Origin: Paracoccaceae bacterium
GTDB lineage: Bacteria; Pseudomonadota; Alphaproteobacteria; Rhodobacterales; Rhodobacteraceae
Length of the DNA: 35,938 bases
Assembly (NCBI GenBank): GCA_029265455.1
Contig: JAJUJF010000012.1
Span: 1 to 35,938, forward strand
Direction of reading: 5' to 3'
In this document: piece by piece, positions 1-7,840 of the stretch
Layout: every line of letters begins with the position of its first letter
Numbering within the stretch: position 1 is the first letter of the stretch
The notes under the pieces: model-generated
Seen by the model: only the letters and a program-made list of their open reading frames with translations
The model's database searches: none
What the model was told of the DNA's origin: nothing
Made by a program: the position numbers and the translations under genes

Positions 1-70
1 CCAGCGCTGCGCCCGGCGCGAGCGTCAACGCTACGAAGACGGCGAACAGGACCAGACGACGGGGGACCAT
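1..70 (-). CDS. 5' end of a secreted or membrane protein gene (partial)
   Basis: An ATG at 70 on the minus strand opens a frame that leaves the window after 23 codons. The peptide starts MVPRRLVLFAVFVALTLAPG: two arginines, a hydrophobic core and small residues, the pattern of a Sec signal peptide. A GAGG lies about nine bases upstream of the ATG. The gene is co-directional with polA and starts 66 bp after the polA stop, so it may share its transcript. The mature protein lies outside the window and its function cannot be told. Confidence 0.5.
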   Translation of the reverse strand, partial: MVPRRLVLFAVFVALTLAPGAAL

Positions 71-136
71 GGCGAGGAGCCTCGCCGCGCAGGCTTAACG
101 GTCCGTGAAGCCGGGCAGGCCAGCGCTCGCGGCGCC

Positions 137-2992
137 TCAGTGCGCCGCGGTCCAGTTCGGCCCCTTGCCGCCCTCGACATCGAGCGGCACCGACAGTTCC
201 ACCACCGGCAGCGCCGCGCCTTCCATCACCGTGCGGACCCGGGCGATCACCTCGTCGGCGGCGCTCTCCTCGACCTCGAAGAGGAGTTCGTCATGGACCT
301 GCAGCAGCATCTTCGCCGGAAGATCGGCGATGACCTTCGGCACCCGGATCATCGCCCGCCGGATGATGTCCGCGGCCGAACCCTGGATCGGCGCGTTGAT
401 CGCCGCGCGCGCGGCAAACGCCGCCTGCGGACCCTTCGCGTTGATCTCCGGAGTATGGATGCGACGCCCGAACAGGGTCTCGACACGGCCATGCGCCTTC
501 GCGAAGGCCTTGGTCCTGTCCATGTAGTCGCGGATGCCGGGGAAACGCTCGAAATAGGTGTCGATGAACCGCTTCGCGTCCTCGCGCGGGATGCGGAGGT
601 TGTTGGCGAGGCCGAAGGCGGAGATCCCGTAGATCACGCCGAAATTGATCGCCTTCGCCTGCCGCCGGATATGGGCGGGCATCCCCTCGATCGGCACGCC
701 GAACATCTCCGAGGCTGTCATCGCGTGAATGTCGAGCCCGTCCGCGAAGGCCTGTTTCAGCGCCGGGATGTCGGCGATATGCGCGAGGATGCGCAGCTCG
801 ATCTGGCTGTAGTCGAGACTGACGAGGACATGGCCGGGTTCGGCCACGAAGGCCTCGCGGATGCGCCGCCCCTCCTCGGTGCGGACGGGGATGTTCTGGA
901 GGTTCGGGTCGTTCGACGACAGTCGCCCCGTGGCCGCGCCCGAGATCATGTAGCGGGTATGAACCCGCCCGGTCTCGGGATTGATCGCCTCCTGCAAGGT
1001 ATCGGTATAGGTCGACTTGAGCTTGGAGAGCTGGCGCCAGTCGAGTACCCGCGCCGGCAGTTCATGCCCCTGGGCGGCGAGTTCCTCGAGCACGTCGGCG
1101 CCGGTGCCGTAGGCGCCGGTCTTGGTCCGCTTGCCGGTGCCGAGGCCGAGCGAATCGAAGATCACCTCGCCAAGCTGTTTCGGCGAGCCGATATTGAACG
1201 GCCCTCCGGCCAGCCGGTGAATCTCCGCCTCGAGCCCTGCCATCTTCTGCCCGAACTCGCCCGAAAGCCGCGAGAGCACCTCGCGATCCACCCGGATCCC
1301 GTGGCGCTCCATCTCCGCCAGCACCGGCACCAGCGGCCGTTCGGTCGTCTCGTAGACCCGCGTCACCCGCGCAAGCGGCAGTTTCGGCTTCAGCACATGC
1401 CAGAGCCGCCAGGTGATCTCCGCGTCCTCCGCGGCCCAGGTTCCCGCTTCCTCGAGCGGCAGCGTCTCGAATTTCCGCGCCGACTTGCCGCTGCCCAGAA
1501 GCGGTTTCAGGGGTGCGGGCACATGGCCGAGATAGGTCTCGCTCAGGGTCTCGCGCGTATGGCCATGGAGGCCTGCATGCTGCGCGTAGGAGATCAGCAT
1601 CGTGTCGTCGATCGGCGCGACACTGATGCCGAGGCGGGCGAGGACCTTGACCACCGGCTTCGCGTCATGCGCGATCTTCATCAGGCTCGGATCCTCGAGC
1701 ACCGGTTTCAGTGCCGCGATCCACTCCGCCTCCGGCATCTGCCCGGGCGCAAGCCCCTCGCCGCCGAGGAGGTCACCCTCGCCCGAGCGATGGGCAAGCG
1801 GCACATAGGCGGCGAGACCCGGACCGGTCGCGATCGCGAGCCCGATCACCTTCGCCCGCTGGTCGTCGATTCCCTCGGTCCGCAGGCTGAGCGCCACCGC
1901 GCCGCGATCGCGGATCCGCTCGATCCAGGGCAGGAACGCCGCCGGATCCCCGACGATCCCGTAGACGCTGCGATCCACGGCCGGCAACTCCGGAGCGCGG
2001 CTGCGTTCGGTGTTCACGCCCGCAGCCGGCGCAGCGGGAGCGGAGGAAACCGCCGGCGGCTCGACCCCGTGTTTCGCCGCCACCCGACCCGCGAGGCCCC
2101 GGAACTCCATCTCGGCGAGGAAGGCGAGCAGTTTCTCGGCCTTGGGCTCGCGCAGTTCGAGCGCCTCGATCGGCACGGGAAGCGGCACATCGCGCCGCAG
2201 CGTCACCAGCGTCCGCGAGAGGCGGATCTGGTCGGCCTTCTCGATCAGGGTCTGGCGGCGCTTCGGCTGCCGGATCTCGGGAGCGCGGGCAAGCAGGGTG
2301 TCGAGATCGCCGTATTCGTTGATGAGCTGGGCCGCCGTCTTGATGCCGATTCCCGGCGCGCCCGGCACGTTGTCGACCGAATCGCCCGCGAGCGCCTGCA
2401 CGTCGACCACCCGGTCGGGGCCGACACCGAAACGCTCCTCGACCTCCTCCGGGCCGATCCGGCGGTTCTTGAGCGTGTCCACCATCTCGACGCCGCCGCC
2501 GACGAGCTGCATCAGGTCCTTGTCGGCGGAGATGATCGTCACCCGCCCGCCACGCGCCTTCGCGACCTCGGCATAGGATGCGATGATATCGTCGGCCTCG
2601 AACCCCGCGAGTTCGATACAGGGCAGGCAGAAGGCGCGCACCGCCTCGCGGATCAGCGGGAACTGCGGCACGAGATCCTCGGGCGCCGGCGGGCGGTGCG
2701 CCTTGTAGCCATCGAAGAGCTCGTTGCGGAAGGTCTGTTCGGACTTGTCGAAGACCACGGCGACATGGGTCGGGGCATCGGGACCCGTCGCCTCCTCGAT
2801 CATCTTCCAGATCATGTTGCAGAAGCCGTGGACCGCCCCGGTCGGCAGCCCGTCCGACTTGCGCGTGAGCGGCGGCAGCGCGTGATAGGCGCGGAAGATG
2901 AATCCCGAGCCGTCGACAAGGTGGAGATGGCTTCCCGGCCCGAACCCGGATTCGACCGCCCGTTCCGCCACGCCTGCGTCGCTGTCGCTCAT
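137..2992 (-). CDS. polA: DNA polymerase I with a degenerate 3'-5' exonuclease site
   Basis: 951-residue PolA for Okazaki-fragment processing and repair synthesis. Order of domains: 5' nuclease (about 20-310; acidic residues in VDGSG, FEADDIIAS and ISADKDL), 3'-5' exonuclease fold (about 340-540), and polymerase (about 545-951). Polymerase motifs are intact: D727 in motif A (DYSQIELRILAH), K780 and Y788 in motif B (RRQAKAINFGVIYG), and D901 in motif C (VHDE). The exonuclease is not: E. coli D355 aligns with R371, N420 with D443, D424 with V447 and Y497 with W519; only the equivalents of E357 (E373) and D501 (D523) remain. The start is the ATG at 2992, two bases after the stop of the upstream zinc-finger gene. 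The open frame continues upstream without a start that fits the family. Polymerase and 5' nuclease assignments are firm; loss of proofreading is inferred from alignment by eye. Confidence 0.97.
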   Translation of the reverse strand: MSDSDAGVAERAVESGFGPGSHLHLVDGSGFIFRAYHALPPLTRKSDGLPTGAVHGFCNMIWKMIEEATGPDAPTHVAVVFDKSEQTFRNELFDGYKAHRPPAPEDLVPQFPLIREAVRAFCLPCIELAGFEADDIIASYAEVAKARGGRVTIISADKDLMQLVGGGVEMVDTLKNRRIGPEEVEERFGVGPDRVVDVQALAGDSVDNVPGAPGIGIKTAAQLINEYGDLDTLLARAPEIRQPKRRQTLIEKADQIRLSRTLVTLRRDVPLPVPIEALELREPKAEKLLAFLAEMEFRGLAGRVAAKHGVEPPAVSSAPAAPAAGVNTERSRAPELPAVDRSVYGIVGDPAAFLPWIERIRDRGAVALSLRTEGIDDQRAKVIGLAIATGPGLAAYVPLAHRSGEGDLLGGEGLAPGQMPEAEWIAALKPVLEDPSLMKIAHDAKPVVKVLARLGISVAPIDDTMLISYAQHAGLHGHTRETLSETYLGHVPAPLKPLLGSGKSARKFETLPLEEAGTWAAEDAEITWRLWHVLKPKLPLARVTRVYETTERPLVPVLAEMERHGIRVDREVLSRLSGEFGQKMAGLEAEIHRLAGGPFNIGSPKQLGEVIFDSLGLGTGKRTKTGAYGTGADVLEELAAQGHELPARVLDWRQLSKLKSTYTDTLQEAINPETGRVHTRYMISGAATGRLSSNDPNLQNIPVRTEEGRRIREAFVAEPGHVLVSLDYSQIELRILAHIADIPALKQAFADGLDIHAMTASEMFGVPIEGMPAHIRRQAKAINFGVIYGISAFGLANNLRIPREDAKRFIDTYFERFPGIRDYMDRTKAFAKAHGRVETLFGRRIHTPEINAKGPQAAFAARAAINAPIQGSAADIIRRAMIRVPKVIADLPAKMLLQVHDELLFEVEESAADEVIARVRTVMEGAALPVVELSVPLDVEGGKGPNWTAAH

Positions 2993-2994
2993 CG

Positions 2995-3201
2995 TCAGTG
3001 GTCCGCGCCGGCGCCGGCCTTGAGCGTGAAGCGCCTGTCGCAATAGCCGCAGTCCACGAAACCGATCTTCGGATCGATCGTCAGCCAGACCCGCGGATGG
3101 CCGAGCGCGCCTATGCCGCCGTCGCAGGCAACGCGCAGGCTGCTCACTTCCTCGGTAACGGGGGCGGGGGTGCCCATGGGGGACCTGGGGGACTGGTACA
3201 T
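2995..3201 (-). CDS. small zinc-finger (zf-CHCC, NDUFS6-like) protein
   Basis: 68 residues. The C-terminal half carries the zf-CHCC pattern: a cysteine in VACDGG, a histidine in LGHPRVWL, then CGYC, followed by RFTL. The family includes mitochondrial complex I subunit NDUFS6 and many small alphaproteobacterial proteins; a structural zinc is expected. The start at 3201 is chosen because GAGG lies seven bases upstream; an alternative is the in-frame ATG eight codons later. It ends two bases before the polA ATG, so the two genes are probably co-transcribed. Whether it serves complex I here is unknown. Confidence 0.8.
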   Translation of the reverse strand: MYQSPRSPMGTPAPVTEEVSSLRVACDGGIGALGHPRVWLTIDPKIGFVDCGYCDRRFTLKAGAGADH

Positions 3202-3250
3202 GCGGGACCTCGCGGGTGATGCTGCGCGCCCGGGTGGGCGCGAGCGGCAT

Positions 3251-3279
3251 TTGCCCTTCCTTATCCCGCATGCTAGCCG
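3251..3279 (+). promoter_or_regulatory. putative promoter of the ABC ATPase gene
   Basis: TTGCCC (3251-3256), 17-bp spacer, TAGCCG (3274-3279), 34 bp before the ATG at 3314. It uses the same CTTGCC-like -35 seen at the tRNA-Leu and rpsB candidates. The -10 is weak. Confidence 0.3.
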
Positions 3280-3287
3280 GGCCGCAA
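3259..3287 (-). promoter_or_regulatory. putative promoter of the zinc-finger/polA unit
   Basis: Read on the minus strand: TTGCGG (3287-3282), a 17-bp spacer, then ATAAGG (3264-3259), about 58 bp before the start at 3201. It overlaps an oppositely oriented candidate for the ABC gene. Called by eye only. Confidence 0.3.
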
Positions 3288-3313
3288 CTCTACCTGACCG
3301 GAGGAGCGGCGCG

Positions 3314-4255
3314 ATGACCGGCAACGCGATCGAGATCCGCGGCCTGCGCAAGGTCTATCCGGCGCAGGGGGCCGAACCTCCGAAGGTCGCTCTCGAAGGG
3401 CTCGATCTCACCATTCCCGAAGGATCGATCTTCGGCCTTCTCGGCCCGAACGGCGCCGGCAAGTCGACGACGATCAACATCATGGCCGGGCTCACGGTAA
3501 AGACCGCCGGCACGGTGCGGATCTGGGGTTTCGACCAGGACGAGAACCCGCGCCAGTCCCGCGCGGCGATCGGCGTCGTGCCGCAGGAGATCAACCTCGA
3601 CGCCTTCTTCACGCCGCGTGCCTCGCTCGAGGTGCAGGCCGGGCTCTACGGCGTGCCGAAACGCCACCGCCGCACCGACGAGATCCTCGCCCGTGTCGGT
3701 CTCGCCGACAAGGCGGACGCCTATGCGCGGCAGCTGTCGGGGGGCATGAGGCGCCGCCTCCTGATCGCCAAGGCCCTCGTCCACAACCCGCCGGTCCTCG
3801 TCCTCGACGAGCCGACCGCCGGCGTCGACATCGAGCTTCGGCGGATGCTCTGGGAGTACGTGCGCGAGCTGAACGCGAGCGGCACGACCATCATCCTGAC
3901 CACCCATTATCTCGAGGAAGCAGAGGCGATGTGCGACCGTATCGGCATCATCAATGCAGGGAAGCTGATCGCCGACGAACCCACGCCCGACCTGATCGCG
4001 CGGATGGACCGCAAGGCGCTGCTGATCACGCCGGCGCGGCCGGTGATGCAGGTCCCCTCCGCCCCCGAGGGGGTGGACGTGACGCTGCGCCCGGATGGAC
4101 GGCTGGCGTATTCCTACCACCGCACCCGCACGCCGGCGGGCGCGATCCTCGAGGCGGTGCGCGCGGCCGGCATCTCGATCCAGGACGTGGCGACCGAGGA
4201 GCCGCATCTCGAGGACGTGTTCGTCGAACTCACCCGTTCACGCCCGGCCGCATGA
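3314..4255 (+). CDS. ABC transporter ATP-binding protein (ABC-2 exporter type)
   Basis: 313-residue cytoplasmic ATPase. Walker A GPNGAGKST at about 44-52, signature LSGGMRRRLLIAKAL, Walker B VLVLDEPTAGVD, and the H-loop in LTTHYLEEAE. The C-terminal extension of about 80 residues is usual in the NodI/CcmA/YadG-like ATPases that work with ABC-2 permeases. The start at 3314 has GGAGGAG just upstream; the frame stays open further 5' but that overlaps the divergent zinc-finger gene. No permease is adjacent on either side, so the membrane partner must be encoded elsewhere, and the substrate cannot be inferred. Confidence 0.9.
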   Translation: MTGNAIEIRGLRKVYPAQGAEPPKVALEGLDLTIPEGSIFGLLGPNGAGKSTTINIMAGLTVKTAGTVRIWGFDQDENPRQSRAAIGVVPQEINLDAFFTPRASLEVQAGLYGVPKRHRRTDEILARVGLADKADAYARQLSGGMRRRLLIAKALVHNPPVLVLDEPTAGVDIELRRMLWEYVRELNASGTTIILTTHYLEEAEAMCDRIGIINAGKLIADEPTPDLIARMDRKALLITPARPVMQVPSAPEGVDVTLRPDGRLAYSYHRTRTPAGAILEAVRAAGISIQDVATEEPHLEDVFVELTRSRPAA

Positions 4256-4312
4256 GGCGGGCGAGGGCGAACGGCGGACTGCCGGCCTGACCATGGCGGG
4301 TCCTCGCCCGCC
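4256..4312. terminator. inverted repeat between convergent genes
   Basis: Perfect 11-bp arms, GGCGGGCGAGG at 4256-4266 and its complement at 4302-4312, flank a 35-base loop. It starts directly after the ABC gene stop and lies between two convergent genes, the position of a bidirectional terminator. No T-tract follows on either strand, so intrinsic termination is uncertain. Confidence 0.35.
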
Positions 4313-4354
4313 CCGGCGGACAGCCGCACCGCCGCCACGCCCGCCCGGCGGCTC

Positions 4355-4870
4355 TCAGCGTCCGCAGCCGCCAGGAACGTGGAGCCCCTCCTCGACCGCC
4401 CGCTTCTTCGCGAGCTGCTCGTTGATCCGGGCGAGGGCGACCGCGAAGTCGACCGGTTTCGTGACGAAGTCGTTGGCGCCATGGGCGAGGCTTTCGCCCG
4501 CGTCCTCGCTGCCCGAATAGGCGGTGACCATGATGACCGGAAGCTCGAGGGGAGAGTGCGTCTCGCGGATCCGCTTGAGGACCTCGGTGCCTGACAGATC
4601 CGGCATCATCACGTCGAGGAGCACGAGGTCGAACTGCTCCCTGGCGAGTTTCTCGAGCGCCTCGATCCCGCCCGTTGCCTCCGTCACCTCGAAACCGCGC
4701 CGGGTCAGGCGGCGGGTGAGGATGTCGCGGTTGTCGAAGACGTCGTCCACCACGAGCAGCCGTGGACGCGGGCCGTTCGGCGAAGCTGCATCCTTGCCGC
4801 CGCGCAGGGGTGAGCCGGCCGCCGGAGCACTGCAGCCCGGAACGGCATGGGAACGCGCGGGCCTCCTCAC
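4355..4870 (-). CDS. receiver-only response regulator
   Basis: 171 residues: an unstructured N-terminus of about 36 residues followed by one CheY-like receiver and no output domain. All phosphorylation residues are present: the acidic pair in LLVVDDVFDN, phospho-acceptor Asp in LVLLDVMMPD, Thr in VMVTAYSG and Lys in FVTKPVD. The GTG start at 4870 overlaps the stop of the upstream kinase by four bases (GTGA), so translation is likely coupled and this is probably that kinase's partner. Without an output domain it must signal by protein contact or by phosphotransfer to a protein encoded elsewhere. Confidence 0.9.
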   Translation of the reverse strand: MRRPARSHAVPGCSAPAAGSPLRGGKDAASPNGPRPRLLVVDDVFDNRDILTRRLTRRGFEVTEATGGIEALEKLAREQFDLVLLDVMMPDLSGTEVLKRIRETHSPLELPVIMVTAYSGSEDAGESLAHGANDFVTKPVDFAVALARINEQLAKKRAVEEGLHVPGGCGR

Positions 4871-6309
4871 GTCGCCACCGCTCCTTCGCCTGCGGGGCTG
4901 AACCCGGGTGCGGGCGTGAGGCTCTCGCTCTGGAGATGCGCGGGCACGGTCACGGTGAACCGGGTTCCCTGGCGCAACTGGCTGGTCACCGCGATATCGC
5001 CGCCGAGCAGGATGCTGAGCTTGCGGCTCAGCGCGAGGCCGAGGCCGGTGCCGCCGAACCGGTTGAAGATGCTCGGGTCCGCCTGCTCGTAATCGGTGAA
5101 GAGCCGCGGCAGCGCCTCCGGGGCGATGCCGATGCCGGTGTCGGAGACGATGGCGACAAGCTGGTCGTCATGCGAGTGGAAGTCGATCCGGAGCTCGAGC
5201 CGGACGACGCCGTTCTCGGTGAACTTGCCCGCGTTGCCGAGGAGGTTGAGCAGGATCTGGCGGAGCTTCTTCGCGTCGGTGCGGAGCCGGTAACCGCGAT
5301 GCGGGCAATGGACGAGGAAGGTGTTGCCGTTCTTCTCGACCATCGCCGTGGCAGTGGCAACGACATCATCGGCAAGCGAGCCGAGGGTGAATTCCGTCAC
5401 CTCGACATCGATGACGTCCTTCTCGATCCGGTTGATGTCGAGGACGTCGGACACGAGCGAGAGCAGGTGTCGCCCGGCAGCATTGATCCGGGTGATGTCG
5501 CTCACCCGTTGCGTCGCGACGTCGGGCTCGGCCTGGCAGTCCTCGAGCAGGATGTCGGAATAGCCGATGATGGCATTGAGCGGCGTGCGCAGTTCATGGC
5601 TCATCTTGGAGAAGAAGCTCGTGCGCGCCTCGCTCGCATCCTCGGCGACGCTGCGGGCCTTCTCGAGCTCGATGGCTGTGGCGCGCTGGCGCTCGATCTC
5701 CAGTTCGAGTTCGGTCCTGAGGCCGATGATTCGAGCATAGTAGAGGGCCATCCACGTCATGTAGACCATCGACGCGGCAAGAGACAGCCAGCCGCTCACC
5801 CGGAGTTCCGCGACCGGGATGCGGTGCGGAAACCCGGTCTGGATGACGACGGCGAGAAAGATCGCGACATTGGCCGCGAAGACCGCGAGCACGAATCCCG
5901 CCTGTTTCGAGAGGTAGAAGAGCCCCAGCATCAGGCTTACCACCAGCCATGGCAGGAAGGGCGAACTGAAGCCGCCATAGTGATAGGTCCCGAAGAGCGA
6001 GGCCGCCGTCAGGAGCTGGAAGGAGCAGGCCGCGCTCAGCCGGATCGAGCCGGTCCGGCGCAGGACGAAGGGCAGGAGCCAGAAGCCGCAGATCGCGCAC
6101 GCCATCACCACGAGGCGATAGCTGACCCTGGGCGTCGCCAGATAGAGGTAGATCCACATCGGCTGCGCGATCAGCGGCCCGAAGATATGGGTGAAGACGA
6201 AGATGCGGGCGAGTTCCCACTCGGTGCGGCCGAGGATGGCGGTGTCGGGGATGAACCAGCTCACGATCCGCTCGACGATCTTCGATCTCCCCAGCATACG
6301 GCCTCTCAT
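4867..6309 (-). CDS. membrane sensor histidine kinase (first of a related pair)
   Basis: 480 residues. The N-terminal 195 residues are six or so hydrophobic helices with short loops and no sizeable periplasmic domain; landmarks are HIFGP (41), PFVLRR (80) and YHYGGFSSPFLPW (109). A short coiled stretch (about 196-228) leads to the HisKA domain with phospho-acceptor H238 in SHELRTPLNAIIGY, then the HATPase: N-box LLNLLGNAGKF, G1 DTGIGIAP, G2 GTGLGLALS. No receiver or HPt is attached. The ATG at 6309 is chosen because GGGGGAG sits five bases upstream; a GTG at 6315 is possible. The gene follows the oxoamine synthase by 74 bp and overlaps the response regulator by four bases. The sensor half resembles that of the kinase at 7841-9286. 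Confidence 0.93.
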   Translation of the reverse strand: MRGRMLGRSKIVERIVSWFIPDTAILGRTEWELARIFVFTHIFGPLIAQPMWIYLYLATPRVSYRLVVMACAICGFWLLPFVLRRTGSIRLSAACSFQLLTAASLFGTYHYGGFSSPFLPWLVVSLMLGLFYLSKQAGFVLAVFAANVAIFLAVVIQTGFPHRIPVAELRVSGWLSLAASMVYMTWMALYYARIIGLRTELELEIERQRATAIELEKARSVAEDASEARTSFFSKMSHELRTPLNAIIGYSDILLEDCQAEPDVATQRVSDITRINAAGRHLLSLVSDVLDINRIEKDVIDVEVTEFTLGSLADDVVATATAMVEKNGNTFLVHCPHRGYRLRTDAKKLRQILLNLLGNAGKFTENGVVRLELRIDFHSHDDQLVAIVSDTGIGIAPEALPRLFTDYEQADPSIFNRFGGTGLGLALSRKLSILLGGDIAVTSQLRQGTRFTVTVPAHLQSESLTPAPGFSPAGEGAVAT

Positions 6310-6383
6310 GCGCACTCCCCCGGTCTCCTGCCGGTCCTTGAACCCCGGTCGCGGAGCGTGCAGCTCCGTGGCCCCGCCCGCCC

Positions 6384-7709
6384 TTACCCCGCGACCGCGC
6401 GCGCCGTCTCGAGATGGTCGCGCGCGCGCGACATCGCCATCTGCATCCGGTCGGCCGCGGCCTCGATCTCGGCTTCGCGGTGATCCGCCATCACCTGGAG
6501 CCGGAACCGCGCCCTTCCCTTTGCTACTGCCGGATACTCCACGAGGTTGGCAAGGAGTCCGAGACCCGGCATCTCGCGCGCTGCCAGACGGGCAAGCGCC
6601 TCGTCGCCGGTCCTGACCGCCACGATCGCCGAGGGATCGCCGTAGACTTCCATGCCGCGCGCGCGGATATTTTCGCGCAGGAGGCAGACGTTCGCCATCA
6701 GCCGCTCCCTGCGCGCCGCCCCTTCGGGCGACTGCACGATCGCGAGCGCCTGTCGCACGGTCGCGATCTGGGCGGGAGAGAGCGCGTTCGAGAAGGTGCA
6801 GGTGGAGCTGTAGAAACGGAGATATTCCTTGATCGCGCGGTTCTTCATCGCGACGAAGCCGCCGTTCGAGGCGAAGGTCTTGGAGAAGCTCCCCATCACC
6901 AGATCGACCTCGCCGAGCATGTCCTGAAGGCCGATATGGCCGGTGCCCCCGGGTCCGAGGGCGCCGAGGTCGTGCGCGACATCGACGACAAGCGTCGCGC
7001 CGTATTCGCGGGCAAGGCTCTGGAAGGCGGCGAGATCGGGGGTGTCGCTGTCCATCGAGAACAACCCCTCGGTGACGATCATGATCCCAGCTTCCGTGTC
7101 GCGGGCGCGGATCGTCGCGAGGCGCTGACGGCAGTGATCGACGTTGAGATGGCGGAAGGGAATGACGTTCGGCGTCGCGGCCTGGGCACCGGCCTGGAGA
7201 CAGGCATGGGCAAGCCCGTCGATCACCACGTAGTCATGCGAACGCACGAGGCCCTTGATCACGCCGAATCCCGCCGCCCAGCCGGTGGGAAACAGGAGCG
7301 ATTCCCTCATCGCGAGGAAATCCGCGATCTCGCGCTCGAGCGCGACGGATGTCGACGTGTTGCCGACGAGCGCCGGCGAACCGGCGGAATGCACGCCCAT
7401 CTCGTCGATCGCCGCCTTCGCGGCCCGCCGCACCTCGGGATGGGACGAGAGGCTGAGATAGTCCTGCGAGGCGAAGTTCACCCCTTGGAAGAGGGTGCCT
7501 TCATCGTCACGGATCGTGCAGCTTGCCGCCGGGCCGGCCTCGGTCGCGCGGGCAAAGGGCCAGGTGCCGCTGCGCCGTCGCACGCTTTGCCAGTCGTGGA
7601 AGGCCTCGCACCGCGCGAGAAGGCTCGCCCCGCGCGGGACGCGGAAGTCGCGCATGCTGCCGGCGAGCGCGCGCTCCGGGACCCCCGGCACCCTCTCTCT
7701 GTTCATCAT
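6384..7709 (-). CDS. PLP-dependent alpha-oxoamine synthase (possible signal synthase, CqsA/LqsA-like role)
   Basis: 441-residue fold-type I PLP enzyme. Superfamily landmarks: SQDYLSLSSHP (81), the PLP-stacking histidine H168 in IDGLAHACLQAG, EGLFSMDSD (214), D243 and H246 in VDVAHDLG, and Schiff-base lysine K277 in GSFSKTFASNGGF. Members condense an amino acid with an acyl-CoA (BioF, KBL, ALAS, serine palmitoyltransferase, CqsA/LqsA). Two motifs deviate: the usual VDEAH is VDVAH, and the Gly-rich segment is HSAGSPALVGN. No biotin, haem or sphingolipid genes are near, while sensor kinases flank it on both sides, so a signal-synthase role is inferred. The ATG at 7709 is chosen for AAGGG seven bases upstream; a GTG at 7844 overlapping the kinase stop would add 45 low-complexity residues. 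Enzyme class is firm; substrates are unknown. Confidence 0.85.
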   Translation of the reverse strand: MMNRERVPGVPERALAGSMRDFRVPRGASLLARCEAFHDWQSVRRRSGTWPFARATEAGPAASCTIRDDEGTLFQGVNFASQDYLSLSSHPEVRRAAKAAIDEMGVHSAGSPALVGNTSTSVALEREIADFLAMRESLLFPTGWAAGFGVIKGLVRSHDYVVIDGLAHACLQAGAQAATPNVIPFRHLNVDHCRQRLATIRARDTEAGIMIVTEGLFSMDSDTPDLAAFQSLAREYGATLVVDVAHDLGALGPGGTGHIGLQDMLGEVDLVMGSFSKTFASNGGFVAMKNRAIKEYLRFYSSTCTFSNALSPAQIATVRQALAIVQSPEGAARRERLMANVCLLRENIRARGMEVYGDPSAIVAVRTGDEALARLAAREMPGLGLLANLVEYPAVAKGRARFRLQVMADHREAEIEAAADRMQMAMSRARDHLETARAVAG

Positions 7710-7840
7710 CCTCGAACCCTTTCGACCGAACTCGTCCATAGCCGCGGCACTTGCCGCGCGTGCTCCCGGAAACCGACCCGCCCCCGCCCGCCTCGTCCTG
7801 CGGTCATGCCCGGCGGCTTGCCCCTGCGCGGGGCGGGTCT

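Noticed and set aside
140-3046. Long plus-strand open frame (968 codons) antisense to polA
   Set aside because: It mirrors the codon structure of polA in GC-rich DNA; the peptide is Arg/His/Asp-rich with no domain. The same applies to long frames antisense to the kinase (4762-6483), transporter (10873-13290 and 13019-14776) and rpsB-tsf (31276-33609) genes.
6384-7709. Oxoamine synthase as bioF, hemA, kbl or serine palmitoyltransferase
   Set aside because: Key signature motifs differ and no biotin, haem, threonine-degradation or sphingolipid genes are adjacent. FSKTFASNGGF is SPT-like, so that branch cannot be fully excluded.
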